A stretch of 64,000 nucleotides of DNA. Source: Deinococcus sp. AB2017081. GTDB lineage: Bacteria > Deinococcota > Deinococci > Deinococcales > Deinococcaceae. The stretch covers positions 367,001-431,000 of the forward strand of contig NZ_CP140098.1 of the NCBI RefSeq assembly GCF_034440735.1. The letters are read 5' to 3'. Each line of letters begins with the position of its first letter. Within the stretch, counting starts at the first letter, position 1. Position numbers and translations under genes: made by a program. The notes under the pieces are model-generated. The model did no database searches and had not been told where the DNA came from. It saw nothing but the letters and a program-made list of their open reading frames with translations. Positions 61,164-64,000 of this stretch are shown one piece after another.

Positions 61164-61934
61164 ATGTCCATCACCTGCACCGTCTGCGGCACCGTCAATC
61201 CCGATGGCACCACCTACTGCGAGGGCTGCGGCGTCGAGCTGAGCGCCCCGCAGACCGCCGCGCCCACCCCGGCCGTCGAGAACGCGGCTCCCGCCACCAC
61301 CGACACCGGCCTGCCGGACATGCCCCTGCCCGAGACCGGCAGTGGGACGACCGAGATGCCCCTGGCCGCGGCCGAGATCCCCGCTGCACCGATGGACAGC
61401 GCCCCCGCCGACAGCCTCACTGACACCTCAGCCGACAGCGCTCCAGCCGCCGAGGCCACGCCCGCCCCGCTCCCCATGCAGGAGGCCGTGACCCCCGACG
61501 GCGACCTCACCCCGCCCGCCGCCCAGGACGGTGCAGGCCCCGTGCCCGTGGCCGCCGCCATGCCCGCTCCCACCGCCCCGGCCCCGTCGGACGCGCCCGC
61601 GAAGTTGGGCATCAAGAAGTACGGGGCACCCACGGGCGAGTTCATCCCACTCCAGGGCGAGCGGCTGGTCGTGGGGCGCTTCGACGCCTCCAGCGGGCCG
61701 GTGGACATCGACCTGACCGGCATGGGCGGCCAGGAGCACATCAGCCGACGCCACGCCGAGCTGTACCGCGAGAACGGGGCGTGGATGGTGCGCGACCTGG
61801 GCTCGACCAACGGCGTGTACGTCAAGAAGTCCGGCGAGAGTGCGTTCTCGCCCCGCCTTCAGGAACCGGCCGCGCTGGCGGACGGTGACGAGGTCGCGTT
61901 CGGGAACCTGATGCTGACCTTCCACCAGGGCTGA
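61164..61934 (+). CDS. FHA-domain protein with N-terminal zinc ribbon
   Basis: 256 aa. Zinc ribbon CTVC...CEGC (5-23) parallels that of the kinase. A Pro/Ala/Thr-rich disordered region spans 27-145. The FHA domain is C-terminal (about 155-256), with phosphothreonine-binding residues in VVGRFD, HISRRHAELY and DLGSTNGVYV. TGGAGGA lies 6 nt before the ATG; the longer frame from 59544 is out-of-frame kinase sequence. It shares one base with the next start. It probably binds phospho-Thr made by the kinase. Confidence 0.9.
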   Translation: MSITCTVCGTVNPDGTTYCEGCGVELSAPQTAAPTPAVENAAPATTDTGLPDMPLPETGSGTTEMPLAAAEIPAAPMDSAPADSLTDTSADSAPAAEATPAPLPMQEAVTPDGDLTPPAAQDGAGPVPVAAAMPAPTAPAPSDAPAKLGIKKYGAPTGEFIPLQGERLVVGRFDASSGPVDIDLTGMGGQEHISRRHAELYRENGAWMVRDLGSTNGVYVKKSGESAFSPRLQEPAALADGDEVAFGNLMLTFHQG

Positions 61935-63823
61935 TGACCACCCCGGACGACGCGGGAACGCCCGACTGGAACGACACGACCGCGACCCTGCGCGACCTGT
62001 TCGCGAAGAAGGACGCTGCCGGAGACGTGCAGGCCGCCGAGCCGGAGCTGAGCACCTTTGATCCCGGTGGCCCGGTGGCCGTGGTGGATGGGGATGCCGT
62101 GCTGGAGGCAGATGGGCGGGATGCGGCGGCACAGGCTGAACCGGCCGAATCTCCGATTTCTGTGAACGGCACGCCGGAGCCGGGAGCCGACGACCTTCTG
62201 ACAGCCAGCCCAGTCACGGAGACGTCATCTCCAGACGAGGGGGCGGTGTCCGTCGCCCCGGTAGAGCCTGCTGTGGTCGAGCCGCCGGCCGCTCCCGCCC
62301 AGCAGCCCGTGGCTGCGGCGATTCCAGAGCCCACCGCACCACCGCCCGCTCCCGCCGCCATGCCGTCCGGCGTCTCGGACGATCTGGAGGAGGAGGTCTA
62401 CGCGCCCAGTGCGCCGGTCTCCGGGCCGGTGGTGGGGGACGTGCTGGACGGCTACCACCTGAACGAGGAACTGGGGCGCGGGTGGTTCGTCGCCAGTCCG
62501 GTGGGCAGCGGGCCGAGCGTGGACGTCTACGCCCGACCGGAACCGCTGTGGGCCACGGCCCAGGCCCACCGGGCGCTGCCCCGCTTCACCCGGTCGGGAG
62601 CGCTGCACGTGCTGGAGCCGGTGGCGGGCGAGCCGATCGCCGCGCCGCTGGCAGTGCCGACCGCCCTGGCCTCCCTGCGCGAGCTGACTCAGCTGCTGTT
62701 CGCACTGGAGCGGCAGGGGCTGGTGGTCGTGGATCTCGACCCGGACGCGCCGCGCGTGACGCCGCAGGGCGTGCGCCTGCGCTTTCCGCCCCGGCTGGCG
62801 CGCGTGGGCGACGTGCCCCAGGTCGCCGTGCGCGAGGGCATCACGCCGCCCGAGGTGCTGGCGGGCCAGCCCGCCGACCCACGCAGCGGCGTGGCGGTGC
62901 TGGGAGCGCTGCTGTACCGCTGGCTGACCGGGCGCACCCTCCCGCCGGAAGGCGCCTCGGACGCGGTGCTGGGGGCCATGACCGTGGGCGGGGTGCCGCA
63001 GCTGCTGCGCGGGATGCTGGGGCCACCGGAGGAACGCCTGACCCCGGCCGGCGTCCTCGCCACCCTGAAGACCCTGACCGCGCCGCCCCTTCCGGCGTAC
63101 CACGTGGCGGCAGCGACCGACGTGGGCCTGAACCCGGAGCGGCCCACCAACGAGGACAGCTACGGCTTCACGTGGCGGCAGCTCGGTCTGCACGGTGCGT
63201 CCGAACTCGTGCTGCGGGCCTGCGTGTCCGATGGCATGGGCGGCATGGCGGCGGGCGAGGTCGCCAGCGCGGCGGCGGTGCGGGGTTTCCTGGGTTCGGA
63301 GCGCTCTACCCTGCCCGAGATGGTCTGGGACGCGAACGCCGCCGTCCTGACCGCCATGGCCGGGCGCGACGGCGGCTGCACCATCAGCGGGGTCGAACTG
63401 CGCGGCGCGGCGCTGCACCTGGGCCACGTGGGCGACACCCGTGCGTATCTGCGCCAGGGCGGCGCGGTGCGGCAGCTGAGCCGCGACCACTCGTATGTGG
63501 CGGCCATGGTCGCCTCGGGCCAGATGACACCCGAGGAGGCGCAGGTCAGCCCCGAGCGCAACAAGGTGCTGCGGTCGCTGGGCAGCCTGCGCGTGCCGCA
63601 GGAGAACTACGTGCAGACGCTGGACGAGCCGCTGACACTCGTGCCGGGCGACCGCGTGCTGCTCGTCAGCGACGGCGTGTGGGGCGAGGTGCCGGACGCG
63701 GAGCTGTTCCCGCTGCTGGATACGTTGCCGGTACAGGAACTCGTCGACCGCCTGATCGCCCTGGCGCTGGCGTCGGGCGCACCGGACAATGCGACGGCCC
63801 TGGTGATCGAACGGGTGCGCTGA
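61934..63823 (+). CDS. Pseudokinase-PP2C phosphatase fusion
   Basis: 629 aa. Acidic disordered N-terminus (1-165). Residues ~168-385 look like a protein-kinase fold that has lost its motifs: LDGYHLNEELGRGWFVAS in place of the Gly loop, no catalytic HRD or DFG, but VVVDLDPDAPRVTPQGVRL, PPEVLAGQPADPRSGVAVLGALLYRWLTGR (kinase C-lobe pattern). Residues 389-628 are a PP2C phosphatase with PTNEDSYG, CVSDGMGGMAAGE, GHVGDTRAYL, LLVSDGVWGE and APDNATALVI, so metal ligands are intact. It would reverse the kinase's work. ATG shares a base with the FHA stop. Confidence 0.85.
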   Translation: MTTPDDAGTPDWNDTTATLRDLFAKKDAAGDVQAAEPELSTFDPGGPVAVVDGDAVLEADGRDAAAQAEPAESPISVNGTPEPGADDLLTASPVTETSSPDEGAVSVAPVEPAVVEPPAAPAQQPVAAAIPEPTAPPPAPAAMPSGVSDDLEEEVYAPSAPVSGPVVGDVLDGYHLNEELGRGWFVASPVGSGPSVDVYARPEPLWATAQAHRALPRFTRSGALHVLEPVAGEPIAAPLAVPTALASLRELTQLLFALERQGLVVVDLDPDAPRVTPQGVRLRFPPRLARVGDVPQVAVREGITPPEVLAGQPADPRSGVAVLGALLYRWLTGRTLPPEGASDAVLGAMTVGGVPQLLRGMLGPPEERLTPAGVLATLKTLTAPPLPAYHVAAATDVGLNPERPTNEDSYGFTWRQLGLHGASELVLRACVSDGMGGMAAGEVASAAAVRGFLGSERSTLPEMVWDANAAVLTAMAGRDGGCTISGVELRGAALHLGHVGDTRAYLRQGGAVRQLSRDHSYVAAMVASGQMTPEEAQVSPERNKVLRSLGSLRVPQENYVQTLDEPLTLVPGDRVLLVSDGVWGEVPDAELFPLLDTLPVQELVDRLIALALASGAPDNATALVIERVR

Positions 63824-63829
63824 GCCCCG

Positions 63830-64000
63830 TTACGGCCCGCGCGTCAGGGTGCAGGTGCCCAGGCGCAGTTCGCGGCGGGCCGCGTCCCGGTCGGCGGGGG
63901 TGCGGGCCACGCCACTCAGCGCCAGCGCGGCCTCCAGCCGGGCGGGCAACTCGGACAGCGTGCCGGTGGCGAGGACGCCCGACAGCACCGGGGCGTCCAG
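63830..64000 (-). CDS. C-terminal fragment of an unidentified protein (5' end outside window)
   Basis: Reading leftward from base 64000 the frame is open for 56 codons to a TAA at 63830-63832. The fragment is Leu/Ala/Arg-rich and helical (LSELPARLEAALALSG, ADRDAARRELRLGTCTL). It converges on the phosphatase gene 6 bp away. It is not recognisable. Confidence 0.45.
   Translation of the reverse strand: MDAPVLSGVLATGTLSELPARLEAALALSGVARTPADRDAARRELRLGTCTLTRGP

Overview
The window is high-GC bacterial chromosome, very probably Deinococcus. The lineage markers are a DraRnl-type (Rnl5) RNA ligase with its nucleotidyl lysine at residue 165, a 17-bp radiation/desiccation response motif (RDRM) in front of uvrB, a single-chain aceE pyruvate dehydrogenase E1 next to a two-lipoyl-domain aceF, dense GTG/TTG-start operons with 1-4 bp overlaps, and some starts that look leaderless. 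I see no transposase, prophage, CRISPR array, tRNA or rRNA.

Layout. 1-4885: a fragment of an Ig-like protein, then a leftward seven-gene cluster that looks like RNA repair or processing (two MNT-type nucleotidyltransferases, a DEDDh exonuclease, the RNA ligase and two paralogous unknowns). 5048-8662: an oligopeptide/nickel-type ABC importer without ATPases. 8720-15311: a WYL regulator, three VOC (glyoxalase-fold) proteins, an AlkA-like HhH protein lacking the expected catalytic Asp, and a DUF4132 operon. An identical 39-bp block carrying a TGACA-N6-TGTCA palindrome precedes two of the VOC genes. 15372-17297: an alkaline-phosphatase-superfamily enzyme, trpF and a small coiled-coil protein, with six DnaA boxes around the end of trpF. 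17352-22856: an HxlR regulator divergent from NIPSNAP and SDR genes, an APH-like kinase, a membrane-anchored nuclease coupled to a DtxR/MntR regulator, and a serine hydrolase. 23061-32163: a sugar ABC importer with secreted carbohydrate-active proteins and two GH130 enzymes, probably for mannosides. 32213-36921: an ECF sigma module (sigma, membrane anti-sigma, RseB-like protein) and a DUF1800/DUF1501/CxxCH export cluster. Two near-identical ECF-type promoters link these two parts. 36922-42311: a diguanylate cyclase, a double GNAT, a GntR regulator with a strong promoter and structured leader, transketolase and a lipoprotein. 42365-46990: pyruvate dehydrogenase E2 and E1. 46991-52248: intergenic repeats, an EamA exporter divergent from LysR, an MFS exporter, a P-loop kinase and a bacterial phospholipase A2. 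52320-57995: DdrO-type uvrB, a TPR-GGDEF protein, a zinc alcohol dehydrogenase and a GNAT. 58068-63823: a Ser/Thr phospho-signalling operon (VWA, kinase, FHA, pseudokinase-PP2C fusion). The window ends in a truncated gene.

The most unusual items are the RNA ligase cluster, the DnaA-box cluster far from any visible dnaA, the paired ECF promoters, the VOC operator duplication, the AlkA-like protein with a replaced catalytic residue, and the pseudokinase-PP2C fusion.
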